Source: G963665925 sp963676345
GTDB taxonomy: Bacteria > Bacillota > Clostridia > Peptostreptococcales > Acidaminobacteraceae
Reading direction: 5' to 3'
Assembly (NCBI GenBank): GCA_963676345.2
Contig: CAXXTS010000002.1
Span: forward strand, 62,001 to 126,000
Length of the DNA: 64,000 bases
Below the pieces are notes generated by a model. The model was not told where the DNA came from. It saw only the letters and a program-made list of their open reading frames with translations, and did not search any database. Below are positions 43,351 to 52,084 of this stretch, piece after piece. The translations under genes and the position numbers were made by a program. Within the stretch, counting starts at the first letter, position 1. Each line of letters starts with the position of its first letter.

Positions 43351-44949
43351 TTAATGTAGTATAAGTAAGAAAAAGCCCCAAATACCACCCAGGAAAAGAA
43401 GAATCATGCTGTTTGCAGATTGAAAGCCCATTTTGGTCTTGCCAAGTTTAGGGTACTTTCTCAGGAGCTTTTTCAACCCTTTGTTGTAAATAACATAGGC
43501 CAGTGCAAAGAGTCCATAAAACTCAATAGCACCTTTAACGAGTGTTTTCACCTCAAAGTGTACGTCCGACCATGGCATGTCAAAGAAAATCAACTCTAAC
43601 GGATAAGTAATCAGGGTAAGTGCTGCCATTACGGCAACTGTGTATACTTTCCAGTTGTTAATTTGGTCAGGATGTTTCACATGGGCTTTGCCTCTGAAAA
43701 TTTGGGAAAACTTTAGGAAAGATACAATCGTACCAAGGTTCACTAGGAGAATAATAAAGTAACTCCACTCTCCAATGAAGCTCTCTTCTATGAGTATTTT
43801 GCTCAAACTGCCATCAAATAGCGGCGCGCCGGTTATGCCAAATACCCCTACAAGCAAGCTAAACCCGATAATGGGCTGCTCCTTAAGCACCCCTCGTATT
43901 CGTGCCACTTCACGCGTTCCATACAGATGAATCAATACACCTACGCCCAGAAACAAGAGACTTTTGAATAGGAAGTGGTTCACATCATGGAGTAGACTCC
44001 CAGCAAAGCCCTCCTTCTTCCCTGAGGCAAGCCCCATAATAATAAGACCCATCTGCGAAATGGTGTGGTAAGCCAAAATAAGCTTTAAATCTTTTTGGAG
44101 CATTGCCATGATAACTCCGTATAGGGCAGTCACAATGCCAAGTACCAGCACCAAATGAATATACGAAGTGACTGGGAACATCTCCATGAACCTAAGAAGA
44201 CCATAAATACCTATTTTTACGAGCAGTCCTGAAAGAAGGGCTGACATTTGAGTCGGTGCAGATCCATGAGCATAAGGTAGCCAGCTGTTTACAGGAAACA
44301 TGGCTGTTTTAACAGCAAAAGCTGTAATGAAGCACCCAAGCGCAGCATGCTGAACCGCGCTCAAACTGCCCCCTTGCAGTTGTGTCTTGATCAACTCCAT
44401 GTCCAGAACACCCACTGAATTATAAATCAGTATGACACCCATTAAGTAAATGGTCATGCCCACTGAATTAATTAGCAAATAATAGAGTCCCGCCTTAACT
44501 GAAACCCCTTCCTTTTCGTAGGTGATGAGTATGCCTGCCAATATGGTGATGAGTTCTAGCAGTATGAACAATGTAAAAATATCCCCTGCTTGAAAAAGGG
44601 CCAGCAGGGCACCTTCTAAGAAGAGTATGAAAAAAAGGTACTTGTGGTCATCTCTGTGTTCAATCCAGCTGAAGGTAATGCTGTAGGTTGTACCAATTAC
44701 AGTAAGCACCATAAAGATGATGCTTTTTTGATCAATTCGAAGCGGTATGCCCACCCCTTGTTGCCAGCCTCCCAGAATATATAAAAGCCGGTCAACAGGC
44801 AGCAGTTCCATGAAGATCATAATAATCATGATTATAAGAACCGGCTGTATCACCAGACTCAGCCGATTGGTCCATCTTTTATCAATCAGGAATATGATGA
44901 CCGCTAGAATCATCGGTATGAAAATAAGGCTTAATGTCAAATCTAGCAT
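43351..44949 (-). CDS. Mrp/Mbh-type antiporter subunit, MrpD/MbhH
   Basis: A 532-residue proton-conducting subunit homologous to NuoM/NuoN with about 14 helices. The proton-path residues are present: Glu in FILLELITI (about 130) and Lys in AVKTAMFPVNSWLPYAHGSAPTQMSALLS (about 208-236). ATG 44949 is chosen after GGAGGG. It is the last of eight genes and the only large ion-translocating subunit in the set; there is no full-length MrpA. It corresponds to MbhH in membrane-bound hydrogenase. Confidence 0.9.
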   Translation of the reverse strand: MLDLTLSLIFIPMILAVIIFLIDKRWTNRLSLVIQPVLIIMIIMIFMELLPVDRLLYILGGWQQGVGIPLRIDQKSIIFMVLTVIGTTYSITFSWIEHRDDHKYLFFILFLEGALLALFQAGDIFTLFILLELITILAGILITYEKEGVSVKAGLYYLLINSVGMTIYLMGVILIYNSVGVLDMELIKTQLQGGSLSAVQHAALGCFITAFAVKTAMFPVNSWLPYAHGSAPTQMSALLSGLLVKIGIYGLLRFMEMFPVTSYIHLVLVLGIVTALYGVIMAMLQKDLKLILAYHTISQMGLIIMGLASGKKEGFAGSLLHDVNHFLFKSLLFLGVGVLIHLYGTREVARIRGVLKEQPIIGFSLLVGVFGITGAPLFDGSLSKILIEESFIGEWSYFIILLVNLGTIVSFLKFSQIFRGKAHVKHPDQINNWKVYTVAVMAALTLITYPLELIFFDMPWSDVHFEVKTLVKGAIEFYGLFALAYVIYNKGLKKLLRKYPKLGKTKMGFQSANSMILLFLGGIWGFFLLILH

Positions 44950-44960
44950 ATATCCCTCCA

Positions 44961-45305
44961 TTATCTGATCGTTTCTTTCATTGCCAAGATTTCACGCCAA
45001 TCCAGCGTACCGTAGTAATGAAATATTTTAATGGTCAGCATAAGTCCAAGTGACGTAATTGAAGCGCCAATAACAATCGCTGTAATCATTAGGGCTTGCG
45101 GCAGCGGATCAACCGGCGCCAAGCTATCTGCCCCAACAATGGGAAGCCCCTGCCCTGCATTTTGAGACAGGTTGATAAAAAGCAGAATCAGCGATGTTTG
45201 AATGACGTTTAAACTGATTATGGACTTAATAATGTTACTGCTCATAATCAGCCCATAGAATCCGATGAGAAATATAAGAAAGGAAAGCGCACTATTTAGC
45301 ATCAT
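44961..45305 (-). CDS. Antiporter subunit MrpC/MbhG (NuoK-like)
   Basis: A 114-residue protein with three helices, homologous to NuoK. GLIMSSNIIKSIISLNVIQTSLILLFIN and the family pattern DPLPQALMITAIVIGASITSLGLML (conserved Pro-Leu-Pro-Gln-Ala-Leu) are clear. ATGA overlap with the stop of the MrpB gene. Confidence 0.9.
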   Translation of the reverse strand: MMLNSALSFLIFLIGFYGLIMSSNIIKSIISLNVIQTSLILLFINLSQNAGQGLPIVGADSLAPVDPLPQALMITAIVIGASITSLGLMLTIKIFHYYGTLDWREILAMKETIR

Positions 45306-45676
45306 ATATTTCCCTCCTCTAAAAATATCATTATAATTGCACCAATCCCCAGCGCGACTTTGACCCCAATAATTACATTCAGCGCTATCAAATAAATGAC
45401 ATGGTGCATATTAATGCTCTCCAGTCGGCTCATAAAGGTCAAGACAACCAGTACCATGAAGAGAATTTTTTCAAAGCGGATAATTTTGGAGGTGTTGAGT
45501 TTATTTACATCACCAATAAAATAGAGCAAAATATAGGAAGATGCCAATACCACTCCGCCCTGAAAACCGCCCCCTGGTGTAAGGTCACCGTTGAGTACGA
45601 TGTAAAATCCGAAAAGCAGAACAAAGGGCAGTAGGAATCTGCTTATTATTCTAAGTAAAGTGTAGGTTCCTGTCAT
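45302..45676 (-). CDS. Antiporter subunit MrpB/MbhF
   Basis: A 124-residue, four-helix protein of the MnhB family. FGFYIVLNGDLTPGGGFQGGVVLASSYILLYFIG (about 19-50) is the family signature. It starts at the base where the preceding gene ends. It forms part of the same membrane complex. Confidence 0.9.
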   Translation of the reverse strand: MTGTYTLLRIISRFLLPFVLLFGFYIVLNGDLTPGGGFQGGVVLASSYILLYFIGDVNKLNTSKIIRFEKILFMVLVVLTFMSRLESINMHHVIYLIALNVIIGVKVALGIGAIIMIFLEEGNI

Positions 45677-45951
45677 TAGCGCACCTCCTCGTCTTTCTTA
45701 CTCATAAAGAGAATGCCTGCAGTAACCACAAATAGAATGCCTGCTTCCAGTAGAGAATCAAAGAGCCTATAGTCCAGATAAATGCCTGTTACCATGTTTT
45801 TAGCTCCAATTTCACTATAGGTGTTTGTCGAAAAATAGGCATAGGACGTTGCATTAAAGTTGTCTAGATCTGGTAAAATTTTTAGTGCAAATAGGCTGCC
45901 GAGGCCTATCATCAGCAGCCACGTTAAGTAGAACTTATATTTCTGTTTCAT
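45676..45951 (-). CDS. Antiporter subunit MbhE-like (MrpA C-terminal part)
   Basis: A 91-residue protein with two or three helices: a first helix (FYLTWLLMIGLGSLFAL), an outer loop with NFNATSYAYFSTNTYSEIGAKNMVTGIYLDYRLFDSLLE, and a second helix (AGILFVVTAGILFM). The GAKNMVTGIYLDYR-type stretch is that of the C-terminal end of MrpA, encoded separately in Mbh-type clusters as MbhE. It overlaps the preceding gene by 17 bases. Confidence 0.82.
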   Translation of the reverse strand: MKQKYKFYLTWLLMIGLGSLFALKILPDLDNFNATSYAYFSTNTYSEIGAKNMVTGIYLDYRLFDSLLEAGILFVVTAGILFMSKKDEEVR

Positions 45952-46489
45952 TATCCCTCACCCTCTTCCACTGAATTTGACCATCTGCATTCAATCTCTG
46001 TTCAAGATGGGAAATCATCATATTTGAGGCATTCCCCCGAACTTCAATACAATCCTTCTCGGGGAAGAAAATACAAATTAAATCTATGTTGCCCGGTCTG
46101 AATACGCCGTGAACGGTTGTACTAAACCGTGTTGGGCGATTGATCAAATTCAGATTCAAGTCATAGTCGAGACAAAACTTGTCTAGTATAATATAAAACC
46201 GCCTGATTGTTTCAAAGTCTAGGGAACCGTGCTCTCCAATATCCCCATCAAAGAAAACGACAGTAAAGACCTTTTGCTTTCCTATGGTAATTAAATAAAT
46301 CAGAGGTACAAAGGCACAGCCTATAGCTACCTCCGCAAGTGCAATGTCTGGAGCGCGCATAACAAAGTACGCTGCTGCAGAAGCAAATGAGAATATTGAA
46401 AAATACATAATTAGGAGTAAGTTATTTTCAGTTTTTATAATTACAATTGCAAAAATGACAATAATGATAAAAATGAGTGTATCAATCAT
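45935..46489 (-). CDS. Antiporter subunit MbhD-like (DUF4040) with extra C-terminal domain
   Basis: A 184-residue protein. The N-terminal 75 residues have three helices with YFSIFSFASAAAYFVMRAPDIALAEVAIG, the DUF4040 signature of MrpA/MbhD. The next 105 residues form a soluble domain (GSLDFETIRRFYIILDKFC, HGVFRPGNIDLICIF) that is not expected in MbhD of about 100 residues. Its role is unknown; it would lie on the cytoplasmic side. Overlap with both neighbours points to one operon. Confidence 0.78.
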   Translation of the reverse strand: MIDTLIFIIIVIFAIVIIKTENNLLLIMYFSIFSFASAAAYFVMRAPDIALAEVAIGCAFVPLIYLITIGKQKVFTVVFFDGDIGEHGSLDFETIRRFYIILDKFCLDYDLNLNLINRPTRFSTTVHGVFRPGNIDLICIFFPEKDCIEVRGNASNMMISHLEQRLNADGQIQWKRVRDNETEI

Positions 46490-46817
46490 TCGGCTTCTCC
46501 TCTTTACTATCTTTTAGTGCATTTACGTCAATAACAAACCGGTCGGCTTTAATACCATTTCGAAGTGCTGAATTTGCAATAATTTGGTTGGTCACCGGGT
46601 TTGTCATTAAATAAAAGACCAGCACGACACCCAGCTTCAAGGTCATGGCAGTCATACCCGATCTGATCATGAGTGCAATAAAGAGGGTGATTACCGTTAC
46701 TGAGTCAATTTTCGAGCTTGATAAAAGGCGCGTATAAATTCCCTTAAGCCTAAAAATACCGAATATGCCAAAGATCATAAAAAACCAAGATAGGATCAAT
46801 AGTCCATCTGAAATCAT
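46482..46817 (-). CDS. Antiporter subunit MrpG/MbhC
   Basis: A 111-residue, three-helix protein of the PhaG/MnhG family: FMIFGIFGIFRLKGIYTRLLSSSKIDSVTVITLFIA and the C-terminal LVFYLMTNPVTNQIIANSALRNGIK. It overlaps both neighbours by a few bases. Confidence 0.9.
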   Translation of the reverse strand: MISDGLLILSWFFMIFGIFGIFRLKGIYTRLLSSSKIDSVTVITLFIALMIRSGMTAMTLKLGVVLVFYLMTNPVTNQIIANSALRNGIKADRFVIDVNALKDSKEEKPND

Positions 46818-47071
46818 TTTAGTCGACCCCCTCTAAGGAGAAATCTTGAAAGCAGTGTTACGGAAATGAATCCAACAATGCTGTATGTGATGACGATATC
46901 AAGTACAATACTCAACTCATTCATTACAGCATAAACTGTAATAAGAAGGACTATTTTTATAACGATTAAATTGAGTCCAATAATACGCTCCCAAATCGAC
47001 TGTCCCTTTACCATATAAACAATCAATGAGAACACTGAAATTAGAATAATTAACAGGGTTATTTCTAGCAT
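46814..47071 (-). CDS. Antiporter subunit MrpF/MbhB
   Basis: An 85-residue, three-helix protein of the PhaF/MrpF family with RIIGLNLIVIKIVLLITVYAV and DIVITYSIVGFISVTLLSRFL. It overlaps the MrpG and MrpE genes by a few bases. Confidence 0.9.
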   Translation of the reverse strand: MLEITLLIILISVFSLIVYMVKGQSIWERIIGLNLIVIKIVLLITVYAVMNELSIVLDIVITYSIVGFISVTLLSRFLLRGGRLK

Positions 47072-47565
47072 GCTGTTTCACCCCCCATAAAGGGCTTTTG
47101 GAATTTGTTGAGTATGGTTGACTCAATTTCAAGAATTTGGGCATCTGTCTGGGCAAAGCCAAGAATCGTCAGCGTTTGATCATGCACCTGCATTGTTAGC
47201 GTTCCAGGTGTAAGGGTTATGGCATTTGCAATGAGGGCCACTGCGAATTCATCCTGAACACAGAGTTCAACATCAAATATCACTGACTTGTCATCACCAG
47301 ACAGTACGCGCTCAATATGCTCATAGGCTGCTTTGAATATTTCAAAAAGAACGATTATAAAAAACCAAAGAATGTGATAGTGATACTGAATAAAAACATG
47401 TCTGGATGCGTATCTTCTAAAGCTCATTTCTGAGATAAGCAGTACGAAGAAAACAGCTGGCACCCCAAGAATAAGTGATCGCGCGCCTATATCGCCACTG
47501 AGTACCAGCCAGAATATAAAAAGTGCTATATATTTTAGTGTGTAGTTCAACCACTTGTTATTCAT
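47065..47565 (-). CDS. Antiporter subunit MrpE/MbhA
   Basis: A 166-residue protein of the MnhE family. Two N-terminal helices are followed by a cytoplasmic domain with FAVALIANAITLTPGTLTMQV, the family signature. It is first of the eight genes (order E, F, G, A', A'', B, C, D). ATG 47565 is chosen after GGAGGTG. The promoter must lie between this start and the hairpin at 47666; none stands out. Confidence 0.9.
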   Translation of the reverse strand: MNNKWLNYTLKYIALFIFWLVLSGDIGARSLILGVPAVFFVLLISEMSFRRYASRHVFIQYHYHILWFFIIVLFEIFKAAYEHIERVLSGDDKSVIFDVELCVQDEFAVALIANAITLTPGTLTMQVHDQTLTILGFAQTDAQILEIESTILNKFQKPFMGGETAC

Positions 47566-47665
47566 GTACACCTCCATTAATTTTACCATTTTTACATTAT
47601 TACCCTAAAGATTTCTAAAAATCACATCCACAAGATATAAGACTCATTAATATTTTCATATAGCG

Positions 47666-47716
47666 TAAAATCCAGTTAACATACCGTAAAATAATACGGT
47701 GGTCAACTGGATTTTA
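47666..47716. terminator. Terminator between VOC gene and antiporter operon
   Basis: Outer arms TAAAATCCAGTT and AACTGGATTTTA with an inner CCGTA/TACGG pair form a long stem. It ends the VOC transcript before the antiporter operon, which runs in the same direction. Confidence 0.7.
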
Positions 47717-47765
47717 TAATAATTAGGGCTTTGAATCTCACGGGTTCAAACGCCTATTTTGCAGT

Positions 47766-48131
47766 CTATTTAGTGTTTTTTTGTTCTACAAACTGAATTT
47801 TAAAACCATTTGGATCTAATACAAAGAAGTATGCAACATGTGGGTTAGGTGCATACGGGCCATCGACTACCTCAATCCCTTGATTCTTAAGTTCAACTAT
47901 TTTTTCTTCTACAGATTTCGTTGTGAACCCCATAGAAACATAATCTGTATACTCAGGGATGCACCCTTCGTTACAAATCAATTCAACTTCTGTTTCGCCA
48001 TTTCCTAAAAAAGCCAACTCCATCGGACCATTTTTGAAACGTCTATTGACCGAAAGCCCCACAACATTTGTGTAAAAATCTATTGACTGATCCAAGTCCT
48101 TAACCATGATTGTTGTCCATAAAAATGCCAT
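47766..48131 (-). CDS. VOC (glyoxalase/dioxygenase) superfamily protein
   Basis: A 121-residue single-module VOC protein: TIMVKDLDQSIDFYTNVVGLSV, MELAFLGNGETEVELI and the end VAYFFVLDPNGFKIQFVE. Metal-ligand positions (a Glu in EVELI and Glu near the C-terminus) are compatible with lyase or dioxygenase use, but substrate is unknown. ATG 48131 is chosen after AAGGAGG; the longer reading lies upstream of this site. Confidence 0.85.
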   Translation of the reverse strand: MAFLWTTIMVKDLDQSIDFYTNVVGLSVNRRFKNGPMELAFLGNGETEVELICNEGCIPEYTDYVSMGFTTKSVEEKIVELKNQGIEVVDGPYAPNPHVAYFFVLDPNGFKIQFVEQKNTK

Positions 48132-48201
48132 ATGTTCCTCCTTGTCTCTTTTATGCAATTATATCACAGCCATTACTAGCGAAGAGACATGCAGGATGAT
48201 C

Positions 48202-49281
48202 TTAATGAACAAAAGTCTTTCGAATATGGTCAGCGCCACTTAAGAAAAGCATTGGACCATAATACATTTCAAAAGAAAGCACATCCCCAACCGCATAGCC
48301 GGATGCCTCCTGTAAAGTAACAATCAAATGATCTGAACTGCATCCTACCAGCTCAATGGTCTCATCACATGGAATCAGCTGATCCATCATGGCAAAATCT
48401 TGTCTTCCAAGTGCTACAATAGCGCGAGTTTCCCAACCACGGTCTTCATAATGTGGTCTGTTACCAAATGCATCAATGAAAATCTCACCCACTGGATAGC
48501 TTGGTTTCGTTTTAATTTCAACTATTTGCGCTTCAATTTTCACGGTGTCCATATGCGTCCCCGGAAGATCAACTTTCCAAATGTCAGGTAAATCTCTAGC
48601 AAGGAGTATGGCTTCACCGATACGCAGGTGATTGATGCCCTCAGGTATACGGTCTTCAAACACCAATGGTAGAGATGATGTAGCACCTCCAGATACAATT
48701 TCAAGCTTTCTGCCTATACGGGCTTCAACTTCACCTGCCAGCTTAACCAGGTCAGTCAAATTATCGCAGTTGGGTTTGATTGAACCGTAACAGCCTAGGT
48801 TCGTTCCCACGCCTGCCAGTTCAACACCCTTCATTTTTTCTATTTGAATGGCATTTTCTATAAGTTCTTCTTTATTAAAATAGCCTTCACGCAGGTCACC
48901 TAGGTCACACATTAAGACGACTTTATGGGCCTTGCCCTGGTCTATACAGGCCTGATCAATAGCCGAAACCGTTTTCATTTCTGAGTTTAGGCTGATATCA
49001 GCATGCTTGATGAGTTCTGTTACTTCAGAAAGCATGGGGATACGCGTTAAAAGCAGCGGGACCTGAACACCAGCTTCCCTTAGAGCTTTCAAATTCATAA
49101 GTCGCGCGTCTCCAATTTGGCGCACACCGCCTTCAATCATAGCCTGAGCTACTTTGGGTTCACTGTGCATGCCTTTAACGATACCGCACACCACAATGTC
49201 TTTCTTCTCACAGGCAGATGCAATACTGTTTGCGTTCTCTTTTATATAGTCTAGTCGTACCACTAAATTCGGATATGTCAT
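48202..49281 (-). CDS. Alanine/ornithine racemase-family PLP enzyme
   Basis: A 359-residue fold-III PLP enzyme of the YhfX/ornithine racemase subgroup. The opening YPNLVVRLDYIKENANSI and DIVVCGIVKGMHSEPKVAQAMIEGGVRQIGDARLMN match; the PLP lysine is in IVKGMHS (Lys 37). VELAGVGTNLGCYGSIKPN and VSGGATSSLP follow. Members interconvert L- and D-ornithine or related amino acids, in Clostridia often in ornithine fermentation; none of the D-ornithine pathway genes are next to it. ATG 49281 follows GGGGGAG. Confidence 0.82.
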   Translation of the reverse strand: MTYPNLVVRLDYIKENANSIASACEKKDIVVCGIVKGMHSEPKVAQAMIEGGVRQIGDARLMNLKALREAGVQVPLLLTRIPMLSEVTELIKHADISLNSEMKTVSAIDQACIDQGKAHKVVLMCDLGDLREGYFNKEELIENAIQIEKMKGVELAGVGTNLGCYGSIKPNCDNLTDLVKLAGEVEARIGRKLEIVSGGATSSLPLVFEDRIPEGINHLRIGEAILLARDLPDIWKVDLPGTHMDTVKIEAQIVEIKTKPSYPVGEIFIDAFGNRPHYEDRGWETRAIVALGRQDFAMMDQLIPCDETIELVGCSSDHLIVTLQEASGYAVGDVLSFEMYYGPMLFLSGADHIRKTFVH

Positions 49282-49416
49282 AATAATCTCCCCCACTTCC
49301 ATTTGTGTAAGATTATACAGAACAGACGAATAAATACACCCTCCATATCCGACTTTATGTCACCAACCATAAAGTGGTCCATATTATTTAGCATGCCCCA
49401 TCCATACTTCAGACAA

Positions 49417-50847
49417 TCAATCTAGACTTCGAATAACTTCTGAAAGTAAGCGCACGCCTTCCATTAGTCGCATTTCACTCTCGCTCGAATAAGAAATACG
49501 CAGTGTACAAGTCCCTTCATTTCCATATACATGCCCCGGATAAATCAAGACACCTGCATCTATCGCATCATTAAAAAGCTGTTCCTCTGAATACATTTTA
49601 TGCAGTGTCACCCAAATATAGAAACCGCCCATCGGTTTTTCCCAGGTGCCAAGGTCAGCCATGTACATTTCAAGTGCTTTAAGTGTAATGTCTCGTCTTC
49701 GCTTTAATGACTTGCGTATTTGAGTCATCGCCTCTTGGCGATAAGGACTGGTCAACCACTTTTCAGTAACAATTTGAGAGAGTGTGCTGGCGCCGTAATC
49801 TACCTGCATTTTAATGTCACTCAGTCTTTCAATAACCGCTTCTGGCCCTACAATCCAGCCAATACGCAGTCCTGGACTCAAGTGCTTTGAAACACTGCCA
49901 ATATAGAGCACCTGCCCTTTTGTTTCCATGGACTTAAGGGTGGGCGGTGGTGGTGCATCAAACCAAAGTTCCCGGTAGACATCATCTTCCAGTATGGGAA
50001 TATTGAGTTCCTCACACACCTTAAGCGTTTTTTCCCTACGGCTTAAGCTCATAACCCGACCTGTCGGATTTTGATAATTGGGAATGGTATATAAAACCGA
50101 ATGGTGTTTCCTGGGTCTGGCCTTATAAAGTGCCTCAGGCATAATTCCCTCTGTATCACAGGCAATCCCGCGCCTTCTCATATCCAGTGACTTTAATGTG
50201 TTTAAGGAGTATAGGTAGGATGGCTTCTCTATAAGCGCTGTTGACCCTCTTTGCAAGAGCCCGAGTGCGATTAACTGAATGGCCTGAAGCGCGCCACTCA
50301 CAATGAGAATTTCCTCTGGCTTCACATGTATGCCAATGTCTTTTAAATATGTACACAAGGCTTTTCTAAGTGACAATAGCCCCTTGGGTTCTGTATAGTC
50401 CAGTGTTTTTATCGATGCAGCTTCCTTTATAAGGTCATTGAGTTTTGTAATTTTGACACTTTCAGGCATGGCTGCACCGGAACTGAGTCTGATAATGTCC
50501 CCATCAAAATCCAGTGCATTAATCCGCTGAATAATTTTTCGATTTGGATAATATACACTCTCTTCAACATAGTGACCCCAATCAAAAGACCCAATATCAG
50601 CACGCGCCGCCATAATCTTTGTACCGCCCTTGCCTCTTGTTTCGATCAGTTCCAATGCTTTAAGCTCATCCATCGCCATGCCTATTGTACTGCGGTTCAC
50701 CTCAAGCTGTTCTGACAAGGCGCGCTGAGAAGGCAGGCGCGTGCCAGCCTTGTAATGTCCCGCTTTTATCTCTTCTTCAAAATGCGTCACAATTTGTCTA
50801 AATAGTGGCACCTTACTCCCTTTGTCCGGTTTCCAGTCTATAATCAT
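49417..50847 (-). CDS. MocR-type (GntR plus aminotransferase) regulator
   Basis: About 476 residues. An N-terminal GntR winged helix (KVPLFRQIVTHFEEEIKAG, TRLPSQRALSEQLEVNRSTIGMAMDELKAL) is fused to a class I aminotransferase domain (about 110-470) with PNYQNPTGRVMS, DDVYREL and SVSKHLSPGLRIGWIVGP (PLP Lys in SKHLSPG). MocR regulators use the PLP domain as sensor, often for their neighbours. It is next to the racemase gene, which it could control. ATG 50847 is chosen over the upstream frame because it follows GGGGGAT. Confidence 0.88.
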   Translation of the reverse strand: MIIDWKPDKGSKVPLFRQIVTHFEEEIKAGHYKAGTRLPSQRALSEQLEVNRSTIGMAMDELKALELIETRGKGGTKIMAARADIGSFDWGHYVEESVYYPNRKIIQRINALDFDGDIIRLSSGAAMPESVKITKLNDLIKEAASIKTLDYTEPKGLLSLRKALCTYLKDIGIHVKPEEILIVSGALQAIQLIALGLLQRGSTALIEKPSYLYSLNTLKSLDMRRRGIACDTEGIMPEALYKARPRKHHSVLYTIPNYQNPTGRVMSLSRREKTLKVCEELNIPILEDDVYRELWFDAPPPPTLKSMETKGQVLYIGSVSKHLSPGLRIGWIVGPEAVIERLSDIKMQVDYGASTLSQIVTEKWLTSPYRQEAMTQIRKSLKRRRDITLKALEMYMADLGTWEKPMGGFYIWVTLHKMYSEEQLFNDAIDAGVLIYPGHVYGNEGTCTLRISYSSESEMRLMEGVRLLSEVIRSLD

Positions 50848-51106
50848 GCATATCCCCCGTTTTGCTTTAACTTTTCTATATCTAAACGGTAACATGCAAA
50901 CCCATCCAATAACAAGTCCTTTATGAATAATTCATATCCTTGAGGCCTAAGCTAGTGGGAATGTGGTATCATATAGATTAGAATGAATGCCGAACGATTC
51001 TGAATTCAATCTATAATATACCTTCCATCAAGTAATGCCCCTTGAACCTTAGCTTATTGATGGACAGATTGAATAGTACAGAGGAACAAAAGAAGGGAGA
51101 TTCGTT

Positions 51107-51520
51107 ATGAACCATACAGTAACCACAAAATGGCTAGATAAAATGGCCTTTGAAACAGATTTTGACGGACATAAAATCGTAGTAGATGCGGATGAAAAAT
51201 TTGGGGGAGAAAACAGAGGCCCACTGCCTAAACCCCTTCTGCTCAATGCCCTTTCAGGCTGTACTGCAATGGATGTTGTTTCCATTTTGAACAAGATGAA
51301 GGTTGAATTTGAGTCATTTGATATTGAGGTAGACGCCCACATGACTGAAGAACACCCAAAATACTACGATAAAATTCATCTGATTTATACGTTTAAAGGC
51401 CATGACTTGCCGCTCAAAAAATTAGAGAAAGCAGTCAACCTTTCACAAGAACGTTACTGCGGTGTCAGTGCCATGCTGATGAAATCCTCTGAAATTACAT
51501 ACGAAATCAAGACAGTATAA
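51107..51520 (+). CDS. OsmC family protein
   Basis: A 137-residue OsmC/Ohr-fold protein. GGENRGPLPKPLLLNALSGCTAMDVVSILNK has the first Cys (about 56), and QERYCGVSAML has the second (about 118), the redox pair of peroxidases reducing organic hydroperoxides. ATG follows GGGAGA. A terminator follows. Confidence 0.88.
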   Translation: MNHTVTTKWLDKMAFETDFDGHKIVVDADEKFGGENRGPLPKPLLLNALSGCTAMDVVSILNKMKVEFESFDIEVDAHMTEEHPKYYDKIHLIYTFKGHDLPLKKLEKAVNLSQERYCGVSAMLMKSSEITYEIKTV

Positions 51521-51531
51521 TCAGACAATAA

Positions 51532-51579
51532 AAAGCCAGCGGATATTGTGGACTCTTTAATCCATATACCGCTGGCTTT
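51532..51579. terminator. Bidirectional terminator
   Basis: AAAGCCAGCGG and CCGCTGGCTTT pair perfectly, with an imperfect inner stem. It ends the OsmC gene and the convergent CMD gene. Confidence 0.8.
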
Positions 51580-51599
51580 ACTTATGTGTATTCATGTTT

Positions 51600-51956
51600 T
51601 TATTCAAAGGATTTCTCGATCATTTTTACAAGAGGTGCAATCTGCACCAGTGTCGGTGCACCTTTCATCCACACTTGCTGCTTAAGCACTTCAAGCAGTT
51701 CTTCACGCGTCGCCCCGTGATTAATTGCCTTTCTCAGCTCCAGCTTTGCTCGTGTTTCGTTGTTGTCAAAAATAGCTGTTCCCAGTGCAATCATATATCT
51801 GTATTTCAATGGAATTGCACCCGTTTCACTCCATATATCATGGTGATAGTCTGCAATGCGATTGGCAAAATCCTCTCCAAACACTTCTGAAACGAGGGTA
51901 CCTGGTGGTGTCCATCCGATTTCTTTTTTAAACTGATCTTTATGTGTATTATCCAT
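51600..51956 (-). CDS. Carboxymuconolactone decarboxylase-type (AhpD-like) protein
   Basis: A 118-residue CMD-family protein: GEDFANRIADYHHDIWSETGAIPLKYRYMIALGTAI and the helix KAINHGATREELLEVLKQQVWMKGAP. The C-x-x-C of true AhpD is absent (no Cys in the protein), so it is probably not a thiol peroxidase reductase. It lies opposite OsmC. Function unknown. Confidence 0.82.
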   Translation of the reverse strand: MDNTHKDQFKKEIGWTPPGTLVSEVFGEDFANRIADYHHDIWSETGAIPLKYRYMIALGTAIFDNNETRAKLELRKAINHGATREELLEVLKQQVWMKGAPTLVQIAPLVKMIEKSFE

Positions 51957-52084
51957 ATTAATGCGCTCCTCTCAGTACGATTTGTTAATTTAAATATACA
52001 GTGTTTTAGTATACTTTGTCGTAACTTAAGTTACGTACTGATCAGATTACAAAACTTATTTCTTGCTTTCTGTCTTGTACCGCA

